A DNA stretch of 64,000 nt from Actinomycetaceae bacterium zg-1166 (lineage in GTDB: Bacteria > Actinomycetota > Actinomycetes > Actinomycetales > Actinomycetaceae), in contig CP064953.1 in NCBI GenBank assembly GCA_015679245.1, forward strand, positions 806,001 to 870,000. The letters run 5' to 3'. The notes under the pieces were generated by a model. It saw nothing but the letters and a program-made list of their open reading frames with translations, did no database searches and was not told where the DNA came from. A program made the translations under genes and the position numbers. Below are positions 33,940 to 42,980 of this stretch, piece after piece. Positions within the stretch are counted from its first letter, which is position 1. Each line of letters starts with the position of its first letter.

Positions 33940-35301
33940 ATGCTCCAACGCCTCGACCTACGCTGTGCCAGTGGCACCCCTACCCCTCCTCAGAACCTCG
34001 ACGAACGCCTTCCGCGCGCCCGCCTCGATATCACAAAAGCTCTCACCCTCGTCGAACCCCTTATCGACGAGGTACGCCGTCGCGGCGCAGAGGCTCTACG
34101 CGAGCAAGCTGAACGCTTCGATGGCGTTCGTCCACGCCACCTGCGTGTACCGGAAGTCGAACTCACAGCAGCAGCGGCCGCACTCACACCACAGCTGCGT
34201 GAAGCTCTCGACCTTTCCATCGCCCACAACCGTGCGGGGCACGAGGCACAGATGCCTACGAACGCATCTACACAAATTGTCCCAGGAGGCTTCGTACGCC
34301 AGCGCTGGATCCCTGTCTCACGAGTGGGACTCTATGTGCCTGGCGGCCTTGCCGTCTACCCCTCGTCAGTCATTATGAATGCAGTAGCAGCCCAAGTGGC
34401 AGGTGTGCAGTCCATTGCCCTTGCTTCACCCGCGCAGAAGCAGTTTGGCGGGCTTCCTCATCCCACAATCCTCGCCGCCTGCTATCTTCTGGGAATCACG
34501 GAGGTGTACGCCGTGGGAGGAGCTGGGGCAATCGCCATGTTTGCCTATGGGGCACAGGGGCAAGAAAACCTCGATGAGCCTGTGCTGTGTTCCAAGGTAG
34601 ATGTCGTGACCGGTCCTGGCAATATCTTCGTCGCTGCAGCTAAGCGTGCAGTGCGAGGAGTTGTAGGGATCGATGCGGAGGCAGGAACCACCGAGATCGC
34701 GATTGTCGCTGACGATTCAGCCAATCCGGAGTATGTGGCCGCTGATTTACTCTCCCAAGCTGAACATGATCCCGCTGCTGCCTCGGTACTGATTACTCCA
34801 AGTGACCGCCTTGCCGATGAGGTCGAAGCAGCTCTAGAGATCCGAGTCAGTAAGACGAAACATTCCCAGCGTGTGCGTGAAGCCTTGAGCGGGCCACAAT
34901 CTGGAGTGGTACTTGTAGATACTCTCGATGAAGCTCTTGATGTGGCGAACGCTTACGGGGCTGAACACCTGGAGATTCAGACGCGCAATGCACGCGAGGA
35001 TGCGGCAAAGATTCGCAACGCTGGAGCGATCTTCGTCGGTTCGTATTCGCCTGTCCCGTTGGGAGATTACATTGCAGGATCCAACCACGTGCTCCCCACG
35101 GGAGGGACAGCACGTTTTGCCTCTGGCCTCGGCGTCCATGCCTTCCTCAAGTCGGTTCAGGAGATCGAGTACACCCGCGAGGCTTTGGCCGCGCTCTACT
35201 CGCCTCTCGCTGCGATCGCACACGACGAAGATCTCCCTGCTCACGCAGAGGCTGTGGCGGCTCGCCAAGAGTGTCTTTCCTTCGCCGTAGACGATGAGTG
35301 A
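33940..35301 (+). CDS. hisD: Histidinol dehydrogenase
   Basis: A 453-residue zinc- and NAD-dependent enzyme oxidising L-histidinol to L-histidine in two steps, the last reaction of the pathway. Motifs are RWIPVSRVGLYVPGGLAVYPSS, VVTGPGNIFVAAAKRAV, and LLSQAEHDPAAAS. The downstream glycine-rich segment SYSPVPLGDYIAGSNHVLPT completes the active site. It starts the his cluster hisD-C-B-x-H-priA. The start at ATG 33940 fits the family. Confidence 0.96.
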   Translation: MLQRLDLRCASGTPTPPQNLDERLPRARLDITKALTLVEPLIDEVRRRGAEALREQAERFDGVRPRHLRVPEVELTAAAAALTPQLREALDLSIAHNRAGHEAQMPTNASTQIVPGGFVRQRWIPVSRVGLYVPGGLAVYPSSVIMNAVAAQVAGVQSIALASPAQKQFGGLPHPTILAACYLLGITEVYAVGGAGAIAMFAYGAQGQENLDEPVLCSKVDVVTGPGNIFVAAAKRAVRGVVGIDAEAGTTEIAIVADDSANPEYVAADLLSQAEHDPAAASVLITPSDRLADEVEAALEIRVSKTKHSQRVREALSGPQSGVVLVDTLDEALDVANAYGAEHLEIQTRNAREDAAKIRNAGAIFVGSYSPVPLGDYIAGSNHVLPTGGTARFASGLGVHAFLKSVQEIEYTREALAALYSPLAAIAHDEDLPAHAEAVAARQECLSFAVDDE

Positions 35302-35358
35302 CGAAAGAGTGAACTCACCTCGCATAGCTGGGTAGATATTCCGTAGGCTAGGGGAGTG

Positions 35359-36462
35359 ATGACTCTGCCTTTTCGTGAGAAGTTTGCCGGCGAATCGCCC
35401 TACGGAGCCCCCCAGCTCAATGTGCCAATCTGTCTCAATGTCAATGAGAATCCTTATCCGCCCTCCTCTGAACTTATCGCTGATATCACGCAAGCCGTGG
35501 CGAGTGCCGCAGCGAATCTCAACCGCTATCCCGATCGCGATTTCATGGAACTTCGCACGGATTTAGCCACATATCTTGCTGAGGAATCCGGGGTAAAACT
35601 CGCTCCTGAGCAGATCTTTGCAGCCAATGGTTCCAATGAAATCATGGTTGAGCTGCTTCAGGCTTTTGGAGGGCCAGGGCGCACAGTGGTCTCCTTTGCT
35701 CCTACGTATTCGATGTACCCCGAATATGCACGCAACACTGAATCACGATGGATGGCGGGGCGGCGCACCGAAGATTTTGATCTCGACCTCACTCACGTGC
35801 GCGAGCTTATTGCCCGTGAACGCCCCGCTCTCATCCTTGTGGCTAGCCCCAACAACCCCACGGGAACAGCACTCGCACAGGAAGATCTCGTCGAACTTCT
35901 CGAAACGACATGGAATAGTGGGCCTGGCGAAGATACGGCAAGTCTCGTTGTTGTGGACGAAGCCTATGCGGAGTTTCGCCGTGATGGGGTAAGTAGCGCT
36001 CTTGAACTGCTGGACGAGTATCCGCACCTCGTTGTTACACGCACAATGTCGAAGGCTTTCGGTGCAGCGGGTCTGCGTTTGGGTTACATGGCTGCGGCTC
36101 GACCGATCGTGGAACAGGTGACGATTGTACGTCTACCGTATCATCTCTCCAGCCTCACTCAGGCAGCGGCGCGTGCCGCCCTTGCTCACCGGGCGAAGCT
36201 CTCTGAGCAGATCCGCCAGATCCGAGCCGAACGTGAAAAGCTGGTTCGCGAACTGGCAGGGCTTGGCCTTGAGGTGGCTCAATCTGACGCAAATTTCCTC
36301 ATGTTCGGCCTGTTCGAAGATACCCACAGCGTGTGGCAGGCTCTCCTTGCACGAGGTGTCCTTATTCGTGAAGTAGGCCCGCGCGGCTTCCTTCGCGTAA
36401 GTATCGGTACGCCCGCCGAAAATGTCGCTTTCCTTACTGCACTCACGGAGGTTTTATCATGA
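35359..36462 (+). CDS. hisC: Histidinol-phosphate aminotransferase
   Basis: A 367-residue PLP enzyme of aminotransferase class I/II. Motifs are [50 protein letters not shown], and the PLP lysine in [20 protein letters not shown] 35359 is preceded directly by GTG 35356, so the start could be either. Its end overlaps hisB as ATGA. Confidence 0.95.
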   Translation: MTLPFREKFAGESPYGAPQLNVPICLNVNENPYPPSSELIADITQAVASAAANLNRYPDRDFMELRTDLATYLAEESGVKLAPEQIFAANGSNEIMVELLQAFGGPGRTVVSFAPTYSMYPEYARNTESRWMAGRRTEDFDLDLTHVRELIARERPALILVASPNNPTGTALAQEDLVELLETTWNSGPGEDTASLVVVDEAYAEFRRDGVSSALELLDEYPHLVVTRTMSKAFGAAGLRLGYMAAARPIVEQVTIVRLPYHLSSLTQAAARAALAHRAKLSEQIRQIRAEREKLVRELAGLGLEVAQSDANFLMFGLFEDTHSVWQALLARGVLIREVGPRGFLRVSIGTPAENVAFLTALTEVLS

Positions 36463-37094
36463 GTACTGCAACCGACACGGTATCATCCATTGCTCCCGCG
36501 CGGCGTGCCACAATTGAGCGCACTACTTCAGAAAGTTCGATTCGCCTCTGCCTTAATCTTGACGGCACGGGGGAATCGGCGATTTCTACGGGTGTTCCTT
36601 TCTACGACCATATGCTCACCGCACTTTCGCGCCACAGTCTTATTGACCTTGAGGTAGAAGCACACGGTGATATCGACGTAGATGTCCATCATACTGTGGA
36701 AGACACAGCGATTTGTTTCGGGGAAGCACTGAGGCAAGCCCTCGGAAACAAAGCTGGGATTCGCCGTTTTGGAGAGGCAACAGTTCCTCTCGATGAGGCT
36801 CTTGCCCGTGCGGTGGTGGATATTTCGGGACGCCCTTACCTCATACACAAGGGTGAACCTGTAGGCCAGGAGTTCCATCTTATCGGTGGACATTTCACAG
36901 GTTCGATGACTCGCCACGCTTTTGAAGCAATTGCTTACCACAGTGGAATCTGCCTGCATATTGATCTCATCCGAGGGCGTGACCCTCACCATATCGTCGA
37001 AGCTCAATTCAAAGCACTGGCTCGTGCCCTGCGCGCTGCCGTGGAGCCTGATCCTCGCGTGAGTGGAATCCCCTCGACGAAAGGCAGCTTGTAG
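36459..37094 (+). CDS. hisB: Imidazoleglycerol-phosphate dehydratase
   Basis: A 211-residue manganese enzyme for the dehydration step of histidine synthesis. The stand-alone IGPD form lacks the phosphatase domain of enterobacterial HisB. Metal-binding motifs are clear: [53 protein letters not shown], and [18 protein letters not shown]. It overlaps hisC and the next gene by a few bases. Confidence 0.96.
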   Translation: MSTATDTVSSIAPARRATIERTTSESSIRLCLNLDGTGESAISTGVPFYDHMLTALSRHSLIDLEVEAHGDIDVDVHHTVEDTAICFGEALRQALGNKAGIRRFGEATVPLDEALARAVVDISGRPYLIHKGEPVGQEFHLIGGHFTGSMTRHAFEAIAYHSGICLHIDLIRGRDPHHIVEAQFKALARALRAAVEPDPRVSGIPSTKGSL

Positions 37095-37681
37095 TGGGAA
37101 CGACGATTAAGCGCTACGCCATCCTCACACCTTTCGAGAAGGCTGAGGTTGTAGCAGCAATTGCCGCACTGGAGAAACTCGATGTGGATGTGCTTCATAC
37201 CGAGTCTGGTGCTCTGATTGTGCGCGAACTTCCTGTGCCTCACTATGACGAATGGGATATCCGAAATATTACTGGCCCCGATCCCGAGGATTTCGATGCC
37301 GAGGAATCACCTTCCGATAATGCTCCGCTCGTCGCAGCTTTCTTTTCACGTCTCACACAGTGGGGAGTCATCCTTATTGACGTAGATTTGGGCGAAGATG
37401 TGGGGATTGAAACGGGTGTTTCAGGCTTGGTGCGCGCTCGGCGTTTTCTTGCTGGTACAGCCGGGGAAGAGGTTCCCTCAGGAATGCTCCTCAACGCACT
37501 CGATCCTGTGATTGAGCGCCTCGTCTTGGGGCAAAAGTCACCCGAAGATCTTGGAGCAATTCACGCGGGAAGTCTCACAAGGGAGGATATTGCGAAGCTC
37601 GTTCCGAGTTCGGGTGTTCACGATTCCACTTCGCACACACACAAAGATATTGGTACAGATGGCATAGCTGAGGAGGAGTGA
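37094..37681 (+). CDS. Unknown protein embedded in the his operon
   Basis: A 195-residue acidic soluble protein that I do not recognise. Visible parts: an N-terminal alpha/beta stretch (YAILTPFEKAEVVAAIAALEKLDVDVLHTESGALIVREL) followed by an acidic DPEDFDAEESPSDNAP linker. After that come a second region (FFSRLTQWGVILIDVDLGEDVG) and a histidine-containing hydrophilic tail. GTG 37094 shares one base with the hisB stop, and its end overlaps hisH, so it is translationally coupled to both. Its place suggests a role in histidine synthesis or its control, but nothing in the sequence shows a reaction. Confidence 0.75.
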   Translation: MGTTIKRYAILTPFEKAEVVAAIAALEKLDVDVLHTESGALIVRELPVPHYDEWDIRNITGPDPEDFDAEESPSDNAPLVAAFFSRLTQWGVILIDVDLGEDVGIETGVSGLVRARRFLAGTAGEEVPSGMLLNALDPVIERLVLGQKSPEDLGAIHAGSLTREDIAKLVPSSGVHDSTSHTHKDIGTDGIAEEE

Positions 37682-38307
37682 TGGGGATAAAGATTGCTGT
37701 GCTTGATGTGCGCAGTGGAAATGTGAATTCTGTGTGCCGTGCGCTTGCTCATGCGGGTGCGCAGGTGGAACTCACAGCCGATCCACAGCTCATCCTTGAA
37801 GCGAAGGGACTCGTCGTACCTGGTGTAGGGGCATTCGCTGCAGTGATGGAGAAACTCACGGCGCTGCGTGCCGATCAACTTATCGAGCGCAGGCTGGCAG
37901 GAGGCCAAGCAGTACTCGGGATTTGCGTGGGTCTTCAGGTGATGTTTGAGCGTGGAACCGAACACGGAGAACACGCTGGTCTAGGTCAGTGGCCTGGGTC
38001 GGTAGATCTTCTGCCTGCTCCAATCGTGCCTCATATGGGATGGTCGCCGGTGGAACCACCCGAAGGCAGCACACTCTTTGCCGGTGTAGAAAGGGAGCGT
38101 TTCTACTTTGTTCACTCCTACGCCATGCAATCAGATCTGGCTGCCCGTATCGGCGGCGCGAATCCTCCACTCGTCACCTGGGCCAAACACGGAGCAAGAT
38201 TCGTGGCTGCCGTGGAGAACGGACCGTTGACAGCCACACAGTTTCATCCAGAAAAGTCCGGTGAAGCCGGGGCACGTCTCCTGTGCAACTGGTTGGATTC
38301 GCTCTAG
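37681..38307 (+). CDS. hisH: Imidazole glycerol phosphate synthase, glutaminase subunit
   Basis: A 208-residue class I glutaminase that passes ammonia to HisF. Motifs are VVPGVGAFA, the nucleophile cysteine in VLGICVGLQVMFE, and the catalytic His-Glu in ATQFHPEKSGEAG, with PHMGW also typical. The partner hisF is not in the window. ATG 37681 or GTG 37678 may be the start. The 133 bases after it hold no gene. Confidence 0.95.
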   Translation: MGIKIAVLDVRSGNVNSVCRALAHAGAQVELTADPQLILEAKGLVVPGVGAFAAVMEKLTALRADQLIERRLAGGQAVLGICVGLQVMFERGTEHGEHAGLGQWPGSVDLLPAPIVPHMGWSPVEPPEGSTLFAGVERERFYFVHSYAMQSDLAARIGGANPPLVTWAKHGARFVAAVENGPLTATQFHPEKSGEAGARLLCNWLDSL

Positions 38308-38440
38308 ACGCATCCGATTATCTGAGCTTTACACGCAGGGTGTGGTTGGTTTCATCTGCTGTATCCGTTAGCATTCGCTCCGATGCACTTTCGTTGATCT
38401 CTCTGCTTCTTTGACTAGTTCGTCTCGTGAAAGGATCACT

Positions 38441-39193
38441 ATGACGTTGCCAGAACCCCACCTTCTTCCCCTTCAGCTTCTCCCTGCTGTCGATGTTGTA
38501 GGCGGCCAGGCCGTGCGCCTACACCAAGGTGAAGCAGGAACCGAGGAGAATTTTGGGGATCCACGTGAAGCGGTGGCATCTTTTGTTGAGCAAGGTGCAA
38601 CGTGGATTCACCTTGTCGATCTCGATGCAGCTTTCGGACGTGGATCCAACCATGCCCTTCTCGCTTCGATCGTTGCGGAAAGCTCGGTGCGCATCGAGCT
38701 TTCTGGGGGGATTCGCGATGACGATTCCCTTGCTCGTGCTCTCGACGCTGGAGCGAGCCGTGTCAATCTGGGTACTGCGGCACTTGAGAATCCTCAGTGG
38801 ACAGAACGTGCCATCGCCACCTACGGGGATCGTGTGGCAGTGGGTCTGGATGTGCGAGGGGAGACCCTTGCCGCACGAGGTTGGACGAAGGAAGGTGGCA
38901 ACCTCTGGGATGTCCTTGCTCGCCTTGAGGAAGCAGGCTGCTCGCGTTACGTCGTCACCGACGTGACGAGGGACGGTACGCTTGCTGGCCCAAATACGCA
39001 ACTCCTTACCGAAGTGGCACGCCGCGCACAGGCTCCTGTAGTTGCTTCAGGAGGAATTTCTAGCCTTGAAGATCTTGCTGTGTTGCGCACTCTCGTGGGC
39101 AAGGGTGTCGATAGTGCAATCGTCGGCAAAGCTCTCTATGCGGGGAAATTTACCCTCACTCAGGCTATCGAAATAGCAGGGGAGCAACGGTAG
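38441..39193 (+). CDS. priA: Phosphoribosyl isomerase PriA/HisA
   Basis: A 250-residue TIM-barrel isomerase. In actinobacteria this protein (PriA) often isomerises both ProFAR (histidine) and PRA (tryptophan). Here the sequence is of the actinobacterial PriA type: [47 protein letters not shown] and [20 protein letters not shown] therefore use priA, but a purely HisA-type activity cannot be excluded. The start at ATG 38441 has AAAGGA upstream. An SseB-like gene follows with one-base overlap. Confidence 0.9.
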   Translation: MTLPEPHLLPLQLLPAVDVVGGQAVRLHQGEAGTEENFGDPREAVASFVEQGATWIHLVDLDAAFGRGSNHALLASIVAESSVRIELSGGIRDDDSLARALDAGASRVNLGTAALENPQWTERAIATYGDRVAVGLDVRGETLAARGWTKEGGNLWDVLARLEEAGCSRYVVTDVTRDGTLAGPNTQLLTEVARRAQAPVVASGGISSLEDLAVLRTLVGKGVDSAIVGKALYAGKFTLTQAIEIAGEQR

Positions 39194-39915
39194 TGGATCC
39201 CGCACGTCTCCTACGCCCTAATCCCTTTGCTGGCGACGAAGGAACCATCGCGCCTGAGCTTATGTGCGCCTTTGAAACTTCCACTGCGGGCGAACGAGCT
39301 GAGGCTATTGTTGCAGCGTTGGGGAGTGCACGGGTCTTTATTCCGGTGCAGGCTCATGCTCATCCAGGACGTTCTGCGGATGGGGGAGTGGCTGAACATA
39401 CACAGGCAACGGATCCCTTGGCGCAAGCCATGGAAATAGCGAGCCGTGGCCTTACATCTGTGCCAGGAATCGGGATGGTGATGCCCGTATTCTCAAGTGC
39501 GAATGCACTTGAGAAGTGGGATGTTTCAGCACGCCCAGCACCGGTTCATGCACGCAATGCAGCTGTGGCGGCCTACGCTGGTGCTGGAATTATGGCTCTC
39601 GATCTTGCAGGGGAGGGAGAATTTTTCCTCGGACGCGCAGAACTCGCTGCGATTGCTACTGGTTTACCCTGGGTAGCTCCCTGGAATGATCCAGAGGTGT
39701 GTAATTGGCTCACGAATGTAGAACTTCCAGGTGTGAAGACGCTCGATGTGTGCCCTCGACGGAAAGGTGGTGTGGAAATCCAGGTGAGAATGCTGGCCGA
39801 TGCTGGACGTGAGTGTGCCGTAGACGCACTAGAAACTCTTTCTCGTTATCTTGCGCAGGCTCCTCACCTGGTGAGCCGTCTGAGCTTTCTCGAACTTACT
39901 CCACTGCGCTCCTGA
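39193..39915 (+). CDS. SseB-like protein
   Basis: A 240-residue protein with an SseB N-terminal-type domain; function unknown. Visible are an ALGSARVFIPVQAHA strand, GMVMPVFSSANALEKWD and AAYAGAGIMALDLAGEGEFFLGR. Position between priA and infC is conserved in many actinobacteria. GTG 39193 overlaps the priA stop by one base. A short GCGCTC/GAGCGT hairpin lies over its stop codon. Confidence 0.75.
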   Translation: MDPARLLRPNPFAGDEGTIAPELMCAFETSTAGERAEAIVAALGSARVFIPVQAHAHPGRSADGGVAEHTQATDPLAQAMEIASRGLTSVPGIGMVMPVFSSANALEKWDVSARPAPVHARNAAVAAYAGAGIMALDLAGEGEFFLGRAELAAIATGLPWVAPWNDPEVCNWLTNVELPGVKTLDVCPRRKGGVEIQVRMLADAGRECAVDALETLSRYLAQAPHLVSRLSFLELTPLRS

Positions 39916-40342
39916 GAGCGTGGCTTATAACGGTTTGCATCTGCGCCTTGTTCGATGACTTCACTTGCAGACGAATACTGAGGCTGTGCTTGCAGGTGAG
40001 CATAGTGGTCTCGCTTGCGAGTAAACATAAGAAAAACGTGAGTTTGCGGAGTTCTCAATAGCGGACAGTCTCAGTGAAAGGAAACTCACAGTGGAGAATG
40101 TGGCGTGCTGGGTGGATACAGATGAAAGTATCGCCTGAGCGGTGTACAGTGTTACCCGACCATCCAGCATTAGGCTGGAATGCAAGCGGAGTTATTCCCA
40201 CCTGGGTGCCTCACGGTGCCGGGTTCCACGACCTACGGGTTTGTGCGCCCTCTGGTGAGCGGGTATGGCGTGTTGCCACCTGCCTCCCAGAATGATCTGG
40301 GGATGCTTCGCGTGTGTACACGGAAGCTAAAGAGGAGCAGCT
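39916..40342 (+). other. infC leader region
   Basis: About 430 bases before infC with no gene I can support. It should hold the infC-rpmI-rplT promoter and leader. The palindromic CGTGTGTACACG at 40311-40322 is close to the start. Leaders of this operon are often sites of autoregulation by ribosomal protein L20, or by IF3 itself through its start codon; here that remains inference. Confidence 0.5.
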
Positions 40343-40990
40343 ATTAACAACGAACCTAGAGTCAATGAGCGTATCCACGTCGAACAGGTTCGCCTTGTCG
40401 GCCCTGGTGGTGAGCAGGTAGGTGTCGTCCGAGTGGAGGACGCCCTCCGCCTGGCACAAGAGGCGGGGCTTGATCTTGTGGAAGTTGCGCCCGACGCAAA
40501 ACCCCCTGTTGCCAAGCTCATGGACTACGGCAAGTTCAAGTACGAGTCTGCACAGAAGGCACGTGAGGCACGCCGTAACCAGTCCAACACTGTCATTAAA
40601 CCGATCCGCATTGGGCTCAAGATCGATCACAATGATTACCGTCGAAAGATCAGCCAGGCAGAGCGTTTTCTTAACGGTGGCGACAAGGTGAAGTTCGATC
40701 TTCGCTTCAAAGGCCGTGAGCAGTCCCGCCCTGAAATGGGTGTTAAGCTCCTGCGCGGGATTGCTGAGGAACTTGCTGAAATCTGCGTGTTGGAAGCAGC
40801 TCCTCGCTCCGAAGGGCGAAATATGTCGATGGTTCTCGCACCGCTTCGCAAAAAGACCGAGGCAAAATCCGACCAACGCCGCCGCCGTGAAGCTGAGCGT
40901 AACCAGCGCCGCGAGCGTGAGGCCGAACGCGCTCAGCGCTCTCAAGAGCGCGCCGCTGCTTCGGGAGCTGCGGGAGCTTCAGCCGAGTAA
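40343..40990 (+). CDS. infC: Translation initiation factor IF-3, ATT start
   Basis: A 215-residue factor that keeps ribosomal subunits apart and checks the start codon. The family N terminus (INNEPRVNERIHVEQVRLVG) is encoded in frame from ATT at 40343, which has AGGAG five bases upstream. No ATG or GTG is available there. Beginning at the first GTG (40433) would remove 30 conserved residues. AUU is the classical infC start in other bacteria, where it lets IF3 repress its own synthesis. The C-terminal domain (PIRIGLKIDHNDYRRKISQAERFL) is followed by a basic and alanine-rich tail (RRRREAERNQRREREAER). Confidence 0.93.
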   Translation: MNNEPRVNERIHVEQVRLVGPGGEQVGVVRVEDALRLAQEAGLDLVEVAPDAKPPVAKLMDYGKFKYESAQKAREARRNQSNTVIKPIRIGLKIDHNDYRRKISQAERFLNGGDKVKFDLRFKGREQSRPEMGVKLLRGIAEELAEICVLEAAPRSEGRNMSMVLAPLRKKTEAKSDQRRRREAERNQRREREAERAQRSQERAAASGAAGASAE

Positions 40991-41070
40991 GCACGCTGAA
41001 GAACTGAAAATCGTGAGGGAGTTCTCTCCCTGGCAGCGGAGGTTTTCCTTCGCAAGAAGTACCGAGAAAC

Positions 41071-41087
41071 GCCGCGTCCTACGCGGC
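41071..41087 (+). other. Hairpin between infC and rpmI
   Basis: GCCGCGT (41071-41077) pairs with ACGCGGC (41081-41087) over a three-base loop, 20 bases before the rpmI start. A further GGGAG/CTCCC stem lies upstream, around 41027-41040. These could be part of an L20-type leader, but I cannot show that. Confidence 0.4.
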
Positions 41088-41106
41088 CTGGACAAGGGGC
41101 CAAGAA

Positions 41107-41301
41107 ATGCCTAAGAACAAGACGCACTCCGGTGCGAAGAAGCGTTTCCGCATCACGGGGAGCGGAAAGATCATGCGTGAGCAGGCCAACAAGCGCCATC
41201 TGCTCGAAGGCAAGTCGAGCCGCCGTACTCGTCGTCTTTCCAAGGATCTCGTCCTGGATAAGGCGAATGCAAAGCAGACCCGCGCCCTACTCGGTCGCTG
41301 A
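41107..41301 (+). CDS. rpmI: 50S ribosomal protein L35
   Basis: A 64-residue highly basic protein matching L35 throughout: [20 protein letters not shown], then [17 protein letters not shown]. Second gene of the infC operon. Confidence 0.97.
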   Translation: MPKNKTHSGAKKRFRITGSGKIMREQANKRHLLEGKSSRRTRRLSKDLVLDKANAKQTRALLGR

Positions 41302-41322
41302 AGGTAGAAGAAGGAGTTCATC

Positions 41323-41703
41323 ATGGCACGAGTTAAGCGCGCAGTAAACGCTAAGAAGAAGCGCCGCACAATCCTCGATCGCGCCTCCGGGTATCGCGGT
41401 CAGCGCTCCCGCCTCTACCGTAAGGCGAAGGAGCAGGTCACTCACTCAATGGTCTACAACTACCGTGACCGCAAGGTTCGCAAGAGCGAGTTCCGCAAGC
41501 TGTGGATCACTCGTATCAATGCGGGCGTGCGCGCCGAAGGTATGACGTACAACCGTTTCATCCAAGGTCTTGCCCTCGCTGGTATTGAAGTCAATCGCAA
41601 GCAGCTCGCTGAGATGGCTGTCAATGATCCGGCTGCTTTCAAAGCTGTTGTTGAGCTGGCAAAGAAGGCTCTTCCTTCTGATGTGAACGCTCCAGCAGCC
41701 TGA
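41323..41703 (+). CDS. rplT: 50S ribosomal protein L20
   Basis: A 126-residue basic protein with the L20 pattern: [20 protein letters not shown], then [17 protein letters not shown] and [20 protein letters not shown]. It binds 23S rRNA during assembly and commonly regulates its own operon. A strong terminator follows. Confidence 0.97.
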   Translation: MARVKRAVNAKKKRRTILDRASGYRGQRSRLYRKAKEQVTHSMVYNYRDRKVRKSEFRKLWITRINAGVRAEGMTYNRFIQGLALAGIEVNRKQLAEMAVNDPAAFKAVVELAKKALPSDVNAPAA

Positions 41704-41720
41704 GTTTTCTTACGTATACG

Positions 41721-41763
41721 CGTGGCTCGTGTTCTCGTTGCGAGAACACGAGCCACGTTTGTT
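41721..41763 (+). terminator. Strong intrinsic terminator after rplT
   Basis: CGTGGCTCGTGTTCTCG (41721-41737) pairs perfectly over 17 bp with 41741-41757, three-base loop TTG, followed by TTTGTTGTT. Confidence 0.9.
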
Positions 41764-41864
41764 GTTACTCATCAAGTGCTGGAAGCTGCGAGCTGGAAGA
41801 ATGAACGGCACGCTGGTGATCGAGTGTATGAGAGTTGGCACTACCCACGGGGTAACCTTGCCAC

Positions 41865-42704
41865 ATGGCACTTCGCATGAAAGAGGCAACTCACGCAGGA
41901 ATTTCCCGCGCCACACGGCTCTACCGGCGCACCGAGCGCATGAAGTACGCACAGATGCTGGTGGAAGGGCCGCAAGCAGTGCGCGAACTCTTCACCTATG
42001 CCCCCGCACTTGTGCGTGACTTCTACGTGAGTGAGGATGCGCTCGAACGCCACCCTGAGATCTGCGAGAGTGCCGCAGTTGCTCACACGTGGACTCACCC
42101 CTTGCCACCACAGGAACACCATGAGCTTTTCCCCGATGCCCAAGGTCTGCTCGCTGTTGCAGATATGCCAAAAGAGCCTGATATACGGCAAGCTCTTCAG
42201 AATTGTTCCCTTGCAGTAGCAACCGTGGCGATTAACGATCCAGGCAACATGGGGACGATTGTTCGCACAGCTGATGCCGCTGGTGCCGGTGTTGTACTCG
42301 CAGGTAAGGGAAGTGCAGAAGTGAGTGCGCCGAAGGTACTGCGCTCAAGTGCAGGTTCCCTTTTCCACCTTCCGGTGCTCACAGGACTGGATGTGTCGGA
42401 GATCATCGAGGCTGCCCACACTGCAGGCTTTACGGTGCTGGCTCTCGACGCGCGCGGACAGTGGGAGCTGAAGAGTCTGATCGAAGCTGCTGGTGAAGCG
42501 AAGTTGCTGGGTAGGCGCCCTGATTGCCCCGACCTCTCACGCCCGATTTTGTGGCTGCTGGGCAATGAGGCTCATGGTTTTGCAGGTGTGGATCTTCGAC
42601 AAGTCGATGCCACAGTTTCGATCCCCATTCTCGGCAAAGCTGAATCACTCAATGTGGCAACTGCTGGAGCAGTGGCACTCTACAGTACAGCTTTGGCTCG
42701 CTGA
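41865..42704 (+). CDS. SpoU-family rRNA 2'-O-methyltransferase
   Basis: A 279-residue TrmH/SpoU (SPOUT) methyltransferase, with the substrate-binding N-terminal domain (KYAQMLVEGPQAVRELF) and SAM-binding knot. Motif 1 is INDPGNMGTIVRTADAAGA, motif 2 is WLLGNEAHGF, and motif 3 is SIPILGKAESLNVATAGAV. It likely methylates 23S rRNA, as in TsnR-like proteins encoded after rplT in actinobacteria. The start is ATG 41865 or ATG 41877, neither with a good ribosome site. The pheS and pheT genes that often follow in related genomes are not present here. Confidence 0.88.
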   Translation: MALRMKEATHAGISRATRLYRRTERMKYAQMLVEGPQAVRELFTYAPALVRDFYVSEDALERHPEICESAAVAHTWTHPLPPQEHHELFPDAQGLLAVADMPKEPDIRQALQNCSLAVATVAINDPGNMGTIVRTADAAGAGVVLAGKGSAEVSAPKVLRSSAGSLFHLPVLTGLDVSEIIEAAHTAGFTVLALDARGQWELKSLIEAAGEAKLLGRRPDCPDLSRPILWLLGNEAHGFAGVDLRQVDATVSIPILGKAESLNVATAGAVALYSTALAR

Positions 42705-42739
42705 GTTCGTCCCGCGTTCCTCGCCATAGGGCTGAAACT

Positions 42740-42880
42740 GTGAAGGCACCGAAGGCACCTTGGCAGCATCGTATGCACATCGTTTTTCCGATGATACTCG
42801 CGGTTTTAGCTGGGATAACCTGCGGGCGTGCCTTGCTAGTTTCAGCAGGGAACCTCATGAGCGCTCATACGCATGAATAA
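42740..42880 (+). CDS. Possible small membrane protein, 46 residues
   Basis: Begins at GTG 42740 with AGGG nine bases upstream, or at ATG 42773. The product has a basic N terminus (KAPKAPWQHRMH), one membrane segment (IVFPMILAVLAGITC) and a hydrophilic end. It lies 35 bases after the methyltransferase gene. No family is recognised, and the cysteine is not in a lipobox. Confidence 0.3.
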   Translation: MKAPKAPWQHRMHIVFPMILAVLAGITCGRALLVSAGNLMSAHTHE

Positions 42881-42980
42881 GATTTATGTAGGGATATCTG
42901 CTATATGGGGAAGTTTCAAGGACACTGAGAAAGCCCTAAGCCAGAAGAATGTACAGCGGCCTAGGCGCACAATGTGAACT

